From Alphaproteobacteria bacterium (GTDB lineage Bacteria > Pseudomonadota > Alphaproteobacteria > Rickettsiales > UBA1997), in contig JAURQX010000016.1 in NCBI GenBank assembly GCA_030835905.1, forward strand, positions 1 through 43,290: a DNA stretch of 43,290 nt, in the 5' to 3' direction. Within the stretch, counting starts at the first letter, position 1. Each line of letters begins with the position of its first letter. Of this stretch, positions 1 through 9,746 are shown in pieces. A program made the position numbers and the translations under genes. The notes under the pieces were generated by a model, which was not told the DNA's origin, did no database searches, and saw only the letters and a program-made list of their open reading frames with translations.

Positions 1-44
1 AATAAAATTATATATATTTTTGCTTATTTTTAGTTTTTGAATTT

Positions 45-2027
45 CTAGTTTTTAAGTAATTTTAGCTTCTCAATTCTGTGCAATTCATCCCTTAATTTGG
101 CAGCTTTTTCAAAATTTAATTCTGTAGCCGCCTCAAGCATTTCTTTTTTGAGTTGCGAGATTTCAGCGTCAGTTGGGATATTTTTTGAATCTTTTTCTTC
201 AGAACCGCTTTTTTTGTAAAGATTTTCTAGGGCAGAACCGATTTTTTTGAAGGTAGTTTTTGGCGTAATATTATGCTTTTGATTATGCTCAATTTGAATG
301 GCACGACGACGATTATTTTCGGCAATAGCAGCCTTGATTGATTTAGTTTCTTTGTCAGCATAAAGAATAACTTTACTTTCAGAATTTCGTGCCGCGCGAC
401 CAATTGTTTGAATTAGCGAAGTTTCGTTGCGCAAGAAACCCTCTTTGTCAGCATCTAAAATTGCTACCAAAGCACATTCAGGAATATCCAATCCTTCGCG
501 AAGCAGGTTAACGCCAACCAAGCAATCATATTTGCCAAGTCGTAAATTTTGAATGATTTCGATGCGATCCAAAGTATCAACATCGCTATGAACATAAACC
601 ACTTTTATGCCGACATCATTGAAATAATCGGTTAAATCTTCCGCCATTTTTTTGGTCAGTGTCGTAACCAAAGTTCTAAAACCATTTTCAGTAGTTTTTT
701 TAACTTCTTCTAATAAATCCTTAACTTGGTTTTTGATTGGACGAATTTCACAAATCGGATCAAGCAAACCAGTCGGGCGGATAATTTGCTCAACAACGCG
801 ATTTTGTGATTTTTCAATTTCATATTTACCAGGTGTTGCTGAAACATAGATTGTTTGCGGCTTGAATTTTTCCCATTCTTCAAATTTTAACGGGCGATTA
901 TCCAAAGCGCTTGGCAAACGAAAACCAAATTCAACCAAAGTCGACTTACGCGCAAAATCACCCTTATACATGCCATTAATTTGTGGCACGGAAACATGGC
1001 TTTCATCAACAAAAAGCAAGGCATCTTTTGGTAAATATTCAAACAAAGTTGGTGGCGGGGCACCGGCTGGACGGCTAGTTAAATAGCGCGAATAGTTTTC
1101 AATACCTTTGCAAGTGCCAGTGGCCTGAATCATTTCTAGATCATAAGTAGTTCTTTGATTTAACCTTTGTGCTTCAAGAATTTTTTTATTGGCTTCTAAA
1201 TTTTCTAAATGATTGCGCAAATCGTTGCGAATATTGACAACGGCTGCTTTTAAATTCTCTTGCGGAGTTACGTAATGTGAAGATGGGTAAATAGCGATTT
1301 CGTCAAGCTCGCCAAAAAATTCACCTAACAGCGGATCAAATTCGGTAATTTCTTCAATTTCATCGCCAAAAAAACTAATTTTCCAGGCACGATCCTCTTG
1401 ATGCGAAGCAAAAACATCGATTGAATCCCCGCGCACTCTAAAACAACATCTTTCAAAATTAATATCATTTCTTTCATACTGCAAATCAACCAACCTAAGT
1501 AAAAGCTTTTGCTGATTAATTTGATCACCTTTTTTAAGGCGCAACACCATTTTTGAATAAAATTCTGGAGAACCTATGCCATAAATACAGGAAACCGAGG
1601 CAACAACTATGGCATCGCGACTTTCAAAAAGTGATCTAGTGGCACTATGTCGTAAGCGATCAATTTGCTCATTTATTGAGCTATCCTTTTCGATGTAAGT
1701 ATCAGTCCTTGGTACATAAGCTTCGGGCTGATAATAGTCATAAAAAGAAACGAAATAGCCAATATCATTATCTGGAAAAAACTCTTTCATCTCACCATAA
1801 ATTTGCGCTGCCAAAGTTTTGTTATGCGCCATAATCAAAGTTGGTCTTTGAGTTTTGGCAATAATGTTGGCCATGGTAAAAGTTTTGCCTGATCCAGTAA
1901 TGCCAAGCAAAGTTTGATCTTGTAGATTTTGATTTAAGCCTTGAATGAGCTTCTCAATTGCTTGCGGCTGATCACCTGCTGGAGCAAATTTTGAATGAAG
2001 TTTAAATTCGCCGTTAGCTTTGGACAT
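45..2027 (-). CDS. uvrB: Excinuclease ABC subunit B (UvrB)
   Basis: UvrB is the damage-verifying helicase-like subunit of nucleotide excision repair; it is loaded by UvrA and recruits UvrC. Visible parts are the Walker A motif GITGSGKT at residues 42-49, the aromatic-rich beta-hairpin region that clamps DNA at about 95-119 ([18 protein letters not shown]), helicase motifs in the second half ([23 protein letters not shown]), and a C-terminal UVR domain ([13 protein letters not shown]) that contacts UvrC. At 660 residues it has the normal family length. The ATG lies just upstream of tRNA-Tyr on the same strand. uvrA lies separately at 19589 on the other strand. Very sure. Confidence 0.98.
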   Translation of the reverse strand: MSKANGEFKLHSKFAPAGDQPQAIEKLIQGLNQNLQDQTLLGITGSGKTFTMANIIAKTQRPTLIMAHNKTLAAQIYGEMKEFFPDNDIGYFVSFYDYYQPEAYVPRTDTYIEKDSSINEQIDRLRHSATRSLFESRDAIVVASVSCIYGIGSPEFYSKMVLRLKKGDQINQQKLLLRLVDLQYERNDINFERCCFRVRGDSIDVFASHQEDRAWKISFFGDEIEEITEFDPLLGEFFGELDEIAIYPSSHYVTPQENLKAAVVNIRNDLRNHLENLEANKKILEAQRLNQRTTYDLEMIQATGTCKGIENYSRYLTSRPAGAPPPTLFEYLPKDALLFVDESHVSVPQINGMYKGDFARKSTLVEFGFRLPSALDNRPLKFEEWEKFKPQTIYVSATPGKYEIEKSQNRVVEQIIRPTGLLDPICEIRPIKNQVKDLLEEVKKTTENGFRTLVTTLTKKMAEDLTDYFNDVGIKVVYVHSDVDTLDRIEIIQNLRLGKYDCLVGVNLLREGLDIPECALVAILDADKEGFLRNETSLIQTIGRAARNSESKVILYADKETKSIKAAIAENNRRRAIQIEHNQKHNITPKTTFKKIGSALENLYKKSGSEEKDSKNIPTDAEISQLKKEMLEAATELNFEKAAKLRDELHRIEKLKLLKN

Positions 2028-2053
2028 TAATTAAATTCATTACTAAGGAAACG

Positions 2054-2139
2054 TGGTGGAGAGGGCAGGATTTGAACCTGCGAACGCATACGCGGGCAGA
2101 TTTACAGTCTGCTGCCATTGACCACTCGGCCACCTCTCC
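2054..2139 (-). tRNA. tRNA-Tyr (anticodon GTA)
   Basis: On the minus strand the sequence folds as a class II tRNA: acceptor GGAGAGG pairs with CCTCTCC, the anticodon loop is ACTGTAAAT within CAG/CTG stems, there is a long variable arm (about CCCGCGTATGCG), and the T arm is GCAGG-TTCAAAT-CCTGC. CCA is encoded at the 3' end (TGG at 2054-2056 on plus). The GTA anticodon and long variable arm identify tyrosine. Confidence 0.96.
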
Positions 2140-2633
2140 AAAAGGAGATAAATTATAAAGTTTGATTAATAAAAAAACAAGAAGACAATTTCTAATAAAA
2201 TCTTATAACAAAATTTAAATATAATAATCTTTCTAAGATAATATTTTTTCAGGAAAAATTGATGTTTTGATAAGTCTTTGCATCAAGCATGCTAAGGTTT
2301 TGACGAATATTAATTTTTAGCAAAAGATAAAAAGACACGATGGATTTATGTTTTGGTATATGCTTAAAATTGAAACTATACACTACTAATTCACTAAACT
2401 ATTTTGATTTTGATGGGAAAAAATTTACCTAATGATTATTTATAGCTAAACCATATTTTGCTTTGTAGCACGCCCCTAAAAGACAATAAATTATTTTTAT
2501 TCAAAATATTACATTTTTTATCTTTGACCAAAATATCAAAGATTAGAATATACAATGTTAATAGAATTTGATAGAATCTGTCTTTTATCTTTGAGGTTCA
2601 TTATCTATAAGAAAATAAGAAAGCAAAAAGTTA
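2140..2633. other. Non-coding spacer between tRNA-Tyr and the hotdog/sensor-kinase pair
   Basis: This is 494 bases of very AT-rich sequence without a credible gene. It must hold the promoters of the leftward tRNA-Tyr/uvrB unit and the rightward pair at 2634-6427. The only structure I can support is the inverted repeat at 2520-2543. A -10-like TACAAT lies at 2551-2556, but no matching -35 box is convincing. Confidence 0.6.
2520..2543. promoter_or_regulatory. Perfect 8-bp inverted repeat, possible operator
   Basis: ATCTTTGA and TCAAAGAT are exact reverse complements separated by 8 bases. The repeat sits about 90 bases upstream of the hotdog gene and just before a -10-like TACAAT, where a dimeric repressor or activator could bind. 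A role is inferred from position and symmetry only. Confidence 0.35.
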
Positions 2634-3575
2634 ATGAGAGATAAAGTTATAGCACAAGAAGACAGTTTTGAGCTATCACGCTTAGACAAAATAAAAGCAT
2701 ATTTAAGCAAGATTAAATCTGAAAAAAATTTTGACAGTCAAAAACTCGAGACTAAATCTTTTCTGGATAAGATCTGTGTTTCACCCCCTTATTTCGCATT
2801 CAAGGATATTTATAAATTTGATAACTACCTTATTGCCCCTGTTACTTTAGAGCAAATTATGGGTTTTGAGAGCTCATCCATTACAATTGGAGAAGCAGGT
2901 AGACACTTTGCAATTCTTGGAAGTTGTGCTTGCTCGATGAGTGAGTTACAAAAAAAATATTACCTTGTTGAAAAAGTACACATTCGCAATGAGATTCAAA
3001 ATTTTGTCAAAAAAGGTACTACAAGCTACGTAGTTGTTCGATCATCTTTTGATTCAAAAAGAATTGCAGGTGCCAATGGCTGGTTATTTAATGATGAGCT
3101 TGAATTGAATTACAGTATAAATCTTAGCTATTACAAGCTATCTTTAGAAGTATTTGGAAAAATTTTTAAAAGATTTTATTCTGATACTTCAAGATTCACT
3201 GGAAACCCATATAAAAATTATTATGATTTAGAGATGCTGTCAGAAAATGCTGATGGGCTTACGCTTACTCTAAATAACAATGATAACAATATATGTTTTG
3301 GTCATTTTGAGGGATTTCCATCAATTCCTACAGCTTATTTGGTTTATAATATAATACACAAATGTTCTGATTTAATATTAAAAAAATATAACAGCGAAAA
3401 TTACATAGTCGAATACGCTAATTTAGATTTAAAAAAGCTTTTATTTCCAAAATGTACAAAAATAATTAACGTGACTTATGAGACCAAATTTAACCGGACT
3501 ATTTTTCAAGTTACAATACTACAAGACCAAGAAATTGCTAGCCTAGTAAACTTTTCGATTTTAACTAAAGCCTGA
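2634..3575 (+). CDS. Hotdog-fold (FabZ/FabA-like) protein, probably double hotdog, upstream of sensor kinase
   Basis: I recognise a fold signature but not a named family. The C-terminal half holds GHFEGFPSIP (H224), closely matching the GHFPxxPxxPG active-site loop of FabZ-type 3-hydroxyacyl-ACP dehydratases, followed by the expected helix and strands. The FabZ catalytic Glu after that loop is replaced here (Tyr at the aligned site). The N-terminal half has a second helix-like signature, GEAGRHFAILG (E87), which suggests two hotdog domains in one chain of 313 residues, with His and a possible acid in different halves. The substrate is probably an acyl-thioester, by fold inference only. The stop is 5 bases before the GTG of the sensor kinase, so the two are surely cotranscribed. 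There is no signal peptide. Alternatives are a thioesterase or a non-catalytic acyl-binding protein. Confidence 0.6.
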   Translation: MRDKVIAQEDSFELSRLDKIKAYLSKIKSEKNFDSQKLETKSFLDKICVSPPYFAFKDIYKFDNYLIAPVTLEQIMGFESSSITIGEAGRHFAILGSCACSMSELQKKYYLVEKVHIRNEIQNFVKKGTTSYVVVRSSFDSKRIAGANGWLFNDELELNYSINLSYYKLSLEVFGKIFKRFYSDTSRFTGNPYKNYYDLEMLSENADGLTLTLNNNDNNICFGHFEGFPSIPTAYLVYNIIHKCSDLILKKYNSENYIVEYANLDLKKLLFPKCTKIINVTYETKFNRTIFQVTILQDQEIASLVNFSILTKA

Positions 3576-3580
3576 CCGTT

Positions 3581-6427
3581 GTGCTAAAAAAAATCTTCAT
3601 ATCGATCAAAGATTATTTAAAATTCTCTAGCAAGATTGATATATCGAAGTTCAACATCTACCACGTTTATTCATTTGGCTGGGTAGCTTTATTTGCTCAT
3701 CCGATATTTTGGTTTGTATGGACTTATATTCAGCCGCAACAGGAAAATATATATCTAAGATTAATAGGCATAGTCACATCCTCAATTCTTCTTGCTATAG
3801 TATACAGCGAGAGATTCTCTAACAGGGTAGTTAGTTATTTTTGGCTCTTTATGGTTTTTTACAATCTGCCATTCTTTTTTACATCAAATTTGCTAATTAA
3901 TAACTATAGTGATACTTGGCTCATGGCACAGATTGTTATGATTTTTGTTACAATTATATTTATTCCCAATTTTATAATATCAATTCTAACAATTTTAATT
4001 GGAGCTTTTTCTGCTTTAATCTTAACTAAATTATATCACAATTATTTAGGATATGGACTTGATAATTTTTTAAGACACTTACCAATATATTTATTAGGGA
4101 TTGTATCTGCGCATATATTTAGTTATGCAACATTAGCTGGTGAAAAATCAAGAATCCATGCTGAATATTTAAAATCTCTAGCAGGTTCAGTAGCCCACGA
4201 GATTCGCAACCCCCTTGCTTCAATTCGTATTTCAGCTTCTAATATTGATGTTGATCCTAAATTTCTTGATGTTGCCCTGCTCAATAAAATGGCTAAAAAG
4301 AATTTGATTAAAAATTTATATTATGGAGCTCGAGATATTTTGCAGCATAAAGAGCATTTAACTAAATCAATTGATATGGCTAATGCCATTATTGATATGA
4401 CCTTAGCTGACTTAAAAGGTAAGAAAATTGATCAAGTTGATTTCATTTATCTTGAAGCAGATCAAGCTATTCTTGGTGCTATTGATATTTATGGCTTTAA
4501 AAATCAAGAGGAAAAAAACAGGGTAATTCTTGATTTTAGTCAACAAAATCCAAGCTTTGTTTTTAAATCTATGGAAGCTGCCTTTTACTATATTTTGTTC
4601 AATCTTTTCAAAAATTCGCTTTATTATATCAAAGATTATCCACAATTAGAGATCAGATTATCCTCATCAACAAGCTCAGGCGAAAATATTTTACAAAAAT
4701 ATCCAAATCTAAAAATAGATAAAAAACTAGATTACAATATTTTACAAATCAGAGATAATGGGCCAGGCATTGAAACAGAAATATTACCAAAACTTTTTGA
4801 AGGTTTTGTAACTTCTGGTAAAAAAGATGGTTCAGGACTTGGTTTGTCATTTTGTAAAAGAGTGATGGTTGATTTTGGTGGCGATATTTCTTGTGAAAGT
4901 CAGCTAGGTAAATGGACTATTTTTAACTTATATTTCCAAAAATTAAATGAGGATGAAAATGAGGAGGCCAAAGAATATTTTGTTAAATTAAAGCATTCTA
5001 AGACTTTAAATCTTGATCCAAATCTAACTTCTCATTCTAATGATTTTATTAAAGAATCTTATAATAATATTTATAAAAAGATTTTAGTAATTGATGATCA
5101 AGAAATTAATTTAAAGATTAGCAAAAAGCTAATTAACAAACTACTACCTAACTCTGTTGTAGAGTTAACAAGTAACGGAAAGCAAGCCCTATCTTTGATA
5201 AAATCAAATAAAAAGGATCACTGCAATGATATTGTAGAAAAAATTAAAGAATTATCTCCCGATAAAAATGAACATTTCAAAGCAAAAGATTTACATAAAA
5301 TTTTTGCTAACTATAAGTATGATTTAATTTTAACCGACATTCAAATGCCAAGAATGGATGGCTTTGAATTTACTAGAAATTTTCGTAATATTGATCAAAA
5401 AACACCGGTTGTTGCTTACACATCTCGCACTTCATACAAGGTAAAGCAAAAAGCTTTTGAAGTTGGTATTGATGACTATATAATCAAGCCCATTCCTAAC
5501 AATGCAATGCTCAAAGTTATTTATAAATGGTTGATAAATAATCACAATCACCATTTTAATATTGAAAGCTTAAAGAAAAATGGATCTTTTCGTGGTTTAA
5601 GAATTTTGATTGCCGATGATGAGGTTATCAATATTATGGTAATGAAAAAATTTCTAGCCAAATTTGAGATTGAGGTTGAAGGAGTTGATGATGGTATTCT
5701 TTTGGTAGAAAAATATAAGGAACAATTCCCAAATAAAGAAATCAGAGAGTTTGAAAAAAATCAAAATACCCATTTCAAGGATCCGACATTATATAATAAA
5801 TATGATATAATTATCGCAGATATCAACATGCCTCATAAAAAGGGTAATGAAGCTGCAAAAGAAATAAGATATTTTGAATTAGTGCATAATATACAAAATA
5901 AAGCAATTATAATTGCTAATTCTGGAGATAGTGACCAAGAAAAACTTAGATCCTTTCTTAAATCAGGTATGGATGATTTTTTTATTAAAGGCTGGAACAA
6001 TGATAAATTACTACAAACGATTTATTTCTGGCTTAATTACAATAAGAATAAACAGGAGCCAATATATTTTAATCCAAGACATAAAGAACAAAAGCTTGAA
6101 AATGCTCGAGAAAATGATGTTAAATTATTAAGATCAAATCTTGATAAAGAAGATCTAAAGGAATTTAGTGAGCTATTTATTAAAAGTACTAAAAATCTAT
6201 TTGAAAAAATTAAATTAGCCAACTCCAAAAATGATACCCAAGATCTTGCCTTTCAGACACATGCTCTCAAAGGAATTGCTGGCAATGTTGGTGCTGAAAA
6301 ATTATTTCTTTATATTTCAGTGATTAATAATCACGCAAAGCATGACAAGATGCCAAAAGAAGAAAAGTGGCTTGATGAGTTGGAGTCAATTATAAATGGC
6401 ACTATTTACGAACTTCAAAAGCTTTAG
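3581..6427 (+). CDS. CqsS/LqsS-like hybrid sensor histidine kinase (6TM-HisKA-HATPase-REC-REC-Hpt)
   Basis: This 948-residue phosphorelay protein starts at GTG 3581. Residues about 25-195 form about six membrane helices carrying QPxENxxLRL, LPFFF and a Trp-Met pair. As I remember it, that pattern belongs to CqsS of Vibrio (and LqsS of Legionella), receptors for alpha-hydroxyketone autoinducers. The H-box is AGSVAHEIRNPL (H206), as in CqsS. Next come the N-box with N345 (FNLFKNS) and G-box DNGPGIE (392-398), REC1 with D586 (LTDIQMP), REC2 with D747 (IADINMP), and an Hpt domain with H894 (THALKGIAGN). All phosphotransfer residues are present, so a full His-Asp-His relay is plausible. CqsS itself has one REC and no Hpt, so the tail differs. 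No CqsA/LqsA-type synthase is in the window. Output partner unknown. Confidence 0.85.
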   Translation: MLKKIFISIKDYLKFSSKIDISKFNIYHVYSFGWVALFAHPIFWFVWTYIQPQQENIYLRLIGIVTSSILLAIVYSERFSNRVVSYFWLFMVFYNLPFFFTSNLLINNYSDTWLMAQIVMIFVTIIFIPNFIISILTILIGAFSALILTKLYHNYLGYGLDNFLRHLPIYLLGIVSAHIFSYATLAGEKSRIHAEYLKSLAGSVAHEIRNPLASIRISASNIDVDPKFLDVALLNKMAKKNLIKNLYYGARDILQHKEHLTKSIDMANAIIDMTLADLKGKKIDQVDFIYLEADQAILGAIDIYGFKNQEEKNRVILDFSQQNPSFVFKSMEAAFYYILFNLFKNSLYYIKDYPQLEIRLSSSTSSGENILQKYPNLKIDKKLDYNILQIRDNGPGIETEILPKLFEGFVTSGKKDGSGLGLSFCKRVMVDFGGDISCESQLGKWTIFNLYFQKLNEDENEEAKEYFVKLKHSKTLNLDPNLTSHSNDFIKESYNNIYKKILVIDDQEINLKISKKLINKLLPNSVVELTSNGKQALSLIKSNKKDHCNDIVEKIKELSPDKNEHFKAKDLHKIFANYKYDLILTDIQMPRMDGFEFTRNFRNIDQKTPVVAYTSRTSYKVKQKAFEVGIDDYIIKPIPNNAMLKVIYKWLINNHNHHFNIESLKKNGSFRGLRILIADDEVINIMVMKKFLAKFEIEVEGVDDGILLVEKYKEQFPNKEIREFEKNQNTHFKDPTLYNKYDIIIADINMPHKKGNEAAKEIRYFELVHNIQNKAIIIANSGDSDQEKLRSFLKSGMDDFFIKGWNNDKLLQTIYFWLNYNKNKQEPIYFNPRHKEQKLENARENDVKLLRSNLDKEDLKEFSELFIKSTKNLFEKIKLANSKNDTQDLAFQTHALKGIAGNVGAEKLFLYISVINNHAKHDKMPKEEKWLDELESIINGTIYELQKL

Positions 6428-6519
6428 TGTTTCCAACTGAAAAATAGAGAAATATTTAACGCTTTATATCAAAATCTCACCCATATTTCTAAAGACAGTA
6501 TTTGGTATTATAATGCTTT

Positions 6520-8358
6520 CTAAGCAAAGTTCATTTCTTTATCTTTAGATCTTTTAACTTTTTTGCGCTCATTTGAATCAAGAATTTTTTTGCGAAGTCT
6601 AAGTGATTTAGGAGTAACTTCCACCAACTCATCATCGCCAATGTAAGTTATCATATCTTCTAATGTCATCAATCTAGGAGGTGTTAAGCGAATCGCTTCA
6701 TCAGTTCCCGAAGCCCTAATATTAGTTAACTGCTTTCCTTTTAAAACATTAACTTCTAAATCACCTTGCTTAGCATTTTCGCCAATAATCATACCAGCAT
6801 AAATTTTTTGCTGAGGTTTTACAAACATAATTCCACGATCTTGAAGATTGAAAAGAGCATAAGCTACTGCCTCACCTGGATCTGTGGCAATTAACGCACC
6901 ATTTCTTTTAGTGACTAATTCACCTTTATAAGGCATGTAATTATGGAAAATTCTGTTTAAAACACCACTGCCTTTGGTATCAGTCAAAAACTCACTTTGA
7001 TAACCAATTAAACCTCGTGACGGTACATAAAAAATAATACGCGTTTTGCCACCAGTTGAAGGCTTCATTTCAACTAAATCCCCTTTTCTAGATGATAATT
7101 TCTCAACCACGCTACCGCTATGTTCGTCATCTACATCAACTACCACCTCTTCAATTGGTTCTAAAATTTGCCCATTTTCATCTTTTTTAAATAGCACTTT
7201 TGGCCTAGAAACAGAAAGTTCAAACCCTTCACGACGCATATTTTCAATTAATACGCCGAGTTGAAGCTCACCTCTACCCCCTACCTCAAAAGAGTCATTA
7301 TTGCCAGCTTCTTTTACGGTAATTGCCACGTTGGTTTCATCTTCGGCAAATAAACGATCTCGAATCATGCGTGAAGTAACTTTACTGCCTTCCATTCCAG
7401 CCAAAGGTGAATCATTAACGCCAATGGTGATTGACATAGTTGGCGGGTCAATTGGCGTTGATTTAATCGGCTCTTTAACCGATAAATCACACAAAGTATC
7501 AGAAACCGAAGCTTTTTCAAGGCCAGCGATTGAAACAATATCTCCCGCTTGCGCTTCTTCAACCGGCACTTTTTCAACACCACGAAAAACATGAAGTTTG
7601 GTTAATCTACCTTGCTCAACAACATTACCATCTAAATCAATAGCCTTGAAGCTCATTAAGTTTTTAGCAGTACCAGAGTAAATTCTACCGGTTAACATTC
7701 TTCCAAAATACGGGCTTCGATCAAGTAGAGTAGCCAGCATGGTAAAAGGAGCTTTGGCATCAAATTTTGGTGGCTCGACATGTCTTAATATCAAATTAAA
7801 AAGAGGCGATAAGTCCTTGCGCTCATCTTTTTCTAGATCTTCAACACACCAACCATCACGCCCTACCGCATATAATGTTGGAAAATCAAGCTGTTGCTCA
7901 TTAGCGTCAAGTGCTACAAATAAATCAAAAATTTCATTTAAAACTTCATCTGGCCTAGCATCACTACGATCAATTTTATTAATCAAAACAATTGGCTTTA
8001 AGCCCAAAGCTAAAGCTTTTGACAACACAAATTTAGTTTGTGGCATAACTCCTTCAGCCGAATCAACCAAAAGCAGGGCGCTATCAGCCATACTTAAAAC
8101 CCTTTCAACCTCACCACCGAAATCAGCATGTCCCGGAGTATCAATAACATTAATCTTATTATCCTTCCACATTAATGAGGTACATTTAGCGAGAATTGTA
8201 ATCCCGCGCTCTTTTTCCAAATCATTAGAATCCATTACCCTTGTTTCAACATTTTGATGTTCTTTAAAGGTTCCGCTTTGGTGAAGCATAGCATCAATTA
8301 AGGTAGTTTTACCGTGGTCAACGTGAGCAATAATTGCGATATTACGAAAATTAGTCAT
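6520..8358 (-). CDS. typA: Ribosome-associated GTPase TypA/BipA
   Basis: This is a translational GTPase of the elongation-factor superfamily that binds the ribosome and assists 50S assembly and stress adaptation. The G1 motif AHVDHGKTT lies at 11-19, followed by switch II DTPGHADFGGE and the NKID specificity motif. The EF-G-like domains and the BipA-specific C-terminal domain follow. The length of 612 residues is normal. It converges with the sensor kinase (92-base gap) and its promoter must lie in the 8359-8609 divergent spacer. Very sure. Confidence 0.97.
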   Translation of the reverse strand: MTNFRNIAIIAHVDHGKTTLIDAMLHQSGTFKEHQNVETRVMDSNDLEKERGITILAKCTSLMWKDNKINVIDTPGHADFGGEVERVLSMADSALLLVDSAEGVMPQTKFVLSKALALGLKPIVLINKIDRSDARPDEVLNEIFDLFVALDANEQQLDFPTLYAVGRDGWCVEDLEKDERKDLSPLFNLILRHVEPPKFDAKAPFTMLATLLDRSPYFGRMLTGRIYSGTAKNLMSFKAIDLDGNVVEQGRLTKLHVFRGVEKVPVEEAQAGDIVSIAGLEKASVSDTLCDLSVKEPIKSTPIDPPTMSITIGVNDSPLAGMEGSKVTSRMIRDRLFAEDETNVAITVKEAGNNDSFEVGGRGELQLGVLIENMRREGFELSVSRPKVLFKKDENGQILEPIEEVVVDVDDEHSGSVVEKLSSRKGDLVEMKPSTGGKTRIIFYVPSRGLIGYQSEFLTDTKGSGVLNRIFHNYMPYKGELVTKRNGALIATDPGEAVAYALFNLQDRGIMFVKPQQKIYAGMIIGENAKQGDLEVNVLKGKQLTNIRASGTDEAIRLTPPRLMTLEDMITYIGDDELVEVTPKSLRLRKKILDSNERKKVKRSKDKEMNFA

Positions 8359-8547
8359 TAAATTAAAGAAAATTGAAAAATATGAATATTAAAACTGCCA
8401 AAGCCTCTAGAAAAACCCTAAAAAACAGTGCCTAGAGCCATATAATATTTTTTAATAAAGTAACTGTCAACTACTTTGCTATTAACTTTTAAATCGAGCT
8501 TAAATATTCATTTAACTTACAAGAGATTTTATATAAAAATTAAATAT

Positions 8548-8576
8548 TTGACAAAATTGTATTTTTATGATACGAT
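8548..8576 (+). promoter_or_regulatory. Sigma70-type promoter of the F-box/ankyrin-like cluster
   Basis: A perfect TTGACA -35 box (8548-8553) is followed by a 17-base spacer and TACGAT as -10 (8571-8576, four of six consensus bases). The predicted start near 8583 would leave a leader of about 27 bases before the ATG at 8610. It is the best consensus-like promoter I see in the window. Confidence 0.6.
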
Positions 8577-8609
8577 TCAACAACCAAAAATAATTTAATT
8601 TTTATAAAT

Positions 8610-9674
8610 ATGAAACAACAACAAAATAATAATAACAAAAACTCTGGTATCAATTTTTCTGATATCGAAGAAATCGATCCCTTACTTGATAATATAATTC
8701 AATGGATGGACGCATTGAGTATTGGAAGGTTTGACGGAGTAAATTGTGGTATCCATACCTATTTGCATGAACCTCATGGAGGTCAATCAATATATGCTCA
8801 AGCTAAAGCACAAGCTAAAGCAGCAGAAGCTAAAGCTCAAGAAAATTTAAAGAATTTTAAATCTAGCCGTGATTCAAAATTCCAATTCTTAGGTAGAATA
8901 ATTAGCGAAACTAAATCCGATGACCCTACAAGTGTTGAGATTTTAAACCGCAGCCTTCAGTTGATTCTAAAATACTGCCCCAATGTTTTGAATAAAACAG
9001 ACTATCATGAAAACACATTGATTCACTTACTTGCTGCTAGAAATTTAGCTCGACCTTTGCAAACTGTATTGGACTATGCTCCAGCTCCATTAGCTGCTGA
9101 TGGTTTAGGATCACCGCCACCAGAAATAAGACGTGAGTTCACTAAAAATGCTAACCAAGAATTTCCGAGTGATTTAACCAATGATGCAAATATTCGCCAA
9201 ATACTTGAGAATGCAACTGAGAATGCAACAAATAATGGCTGGAGAGTTAATACTGGTATATATCAAAACCGTAATGTAGCACCTCCTGGAGCTCCTCCTA
9301 GACGAACAATTGTTGCTGCACATCAAAATCCTCAGGCACAGGCAACAACAGATATTTTTGGTGGTCCATCGAGATCTTTATCTCGTCAATTTGAGTTAAA
9401 TTTTGGTTGTGAATCGCAGAATACAGCAGTTCATCCGCAAACCTCGGCTACAACTGAAGCAATTGAAGCTGGAATGTCTCCACCACGATCAACTAGAGAA
9501 ACCGACGCAATGCAAGCTGGAATGTCTCCACCGCCATCACCCAGAGCAAACAATTGGCAACAATTTAGAACTCCTTCAAGATCACCTTCTCCAAATGGTG
9601 ACGTCAATGAACGAGAAGGAAGTAGTGAAAGGTGTGACAGCCCTCCAGCAGCAAAAAGAATTAGGGAGAGGTAA
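8610..9674 (+). CDS. F-box/ankyrin-like putative effector with Pro/Ser-rich tail and NLS-like C-terminus
   Basis: This is not a named family. The 354-residue protein starts with a Q/N run (MKQQQNNNN). A segment IDPLLDNIIQWMDAL shared with the gene at 10813 sits where an F-box would. An Ala/Lys/Gln stretch (about 65-85) looks helical. A single ankyrin-like segment, ENTLIHLLAARNLARPLQTVL, is followed by a Pro-rich linker. The tail is disordered and low complexity: the element AGMSPP occurs twice, encoded by an exact 18-base repeat at 9467-9484 and 9515-9532, and PSRSPSP follows. The last ten residues, PPAAKRIRER, resemble the c-Myc-type nuclear localisation signal. Alignable segments and a shared 16-base stretch show it is a paralogue of the third gene. 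There is no N-terminal signal peptide. A secreted host-directed effector is inferred, not shown. Confidence 0.65.
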   Translation: MKQQQNNNNKNSGINFSDIEEIDPLLDNIIQWMDALSIGRFDGVNCGIHTYLHEPHGGQSIYAQAKAQAKAAEAKAQENLKNFKSSRDSKFQFLGRIISETKSDDPTSVEILNRSLQLILKYCPNVLNKTDYHENTLIHLLAARNLARPLQTVLDYAPAPLAADGLGSPPPEIRREFTKNANQEFPSDLTNDANIRQILENATENATNNGWRVNTGIYQNRNVAPPGAPPRRTIVAAHQNPQAQATTDIFGGPSRSLSRQFELNFGCESQNTAVHPQTSATTEAIEAGMSPPRSTRETDAMQAGMSPPPSPRANNWQQFRTPSRSPSPNGDVNEREGSSERCDSPPAAKRIRER

Positions 9675-9746
9675 TGGCAGCTCAAGGTAGATAAATATTT
9701 TCCTTGCCCATACTAACATACAGCTGTTTTTGTAATACTTTGTAAT

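Noticed and set aside
7739..8257. A 172-codon plus-strand open frame opposite the start of typA
   Set aside because: It lies entirely antisense to a well conserved GTPase gene, and its Ser/Lys-rich product has no recognisable motif; it is a shadow of typA codon use.
9431..9685. An 84-codon minus-strand frame opposite the tail of the first F-box/ankyrin-like gene
   Set aside because: It is produced by the repeated Pro/Ser codons of the sense gene and has no start context or family features.
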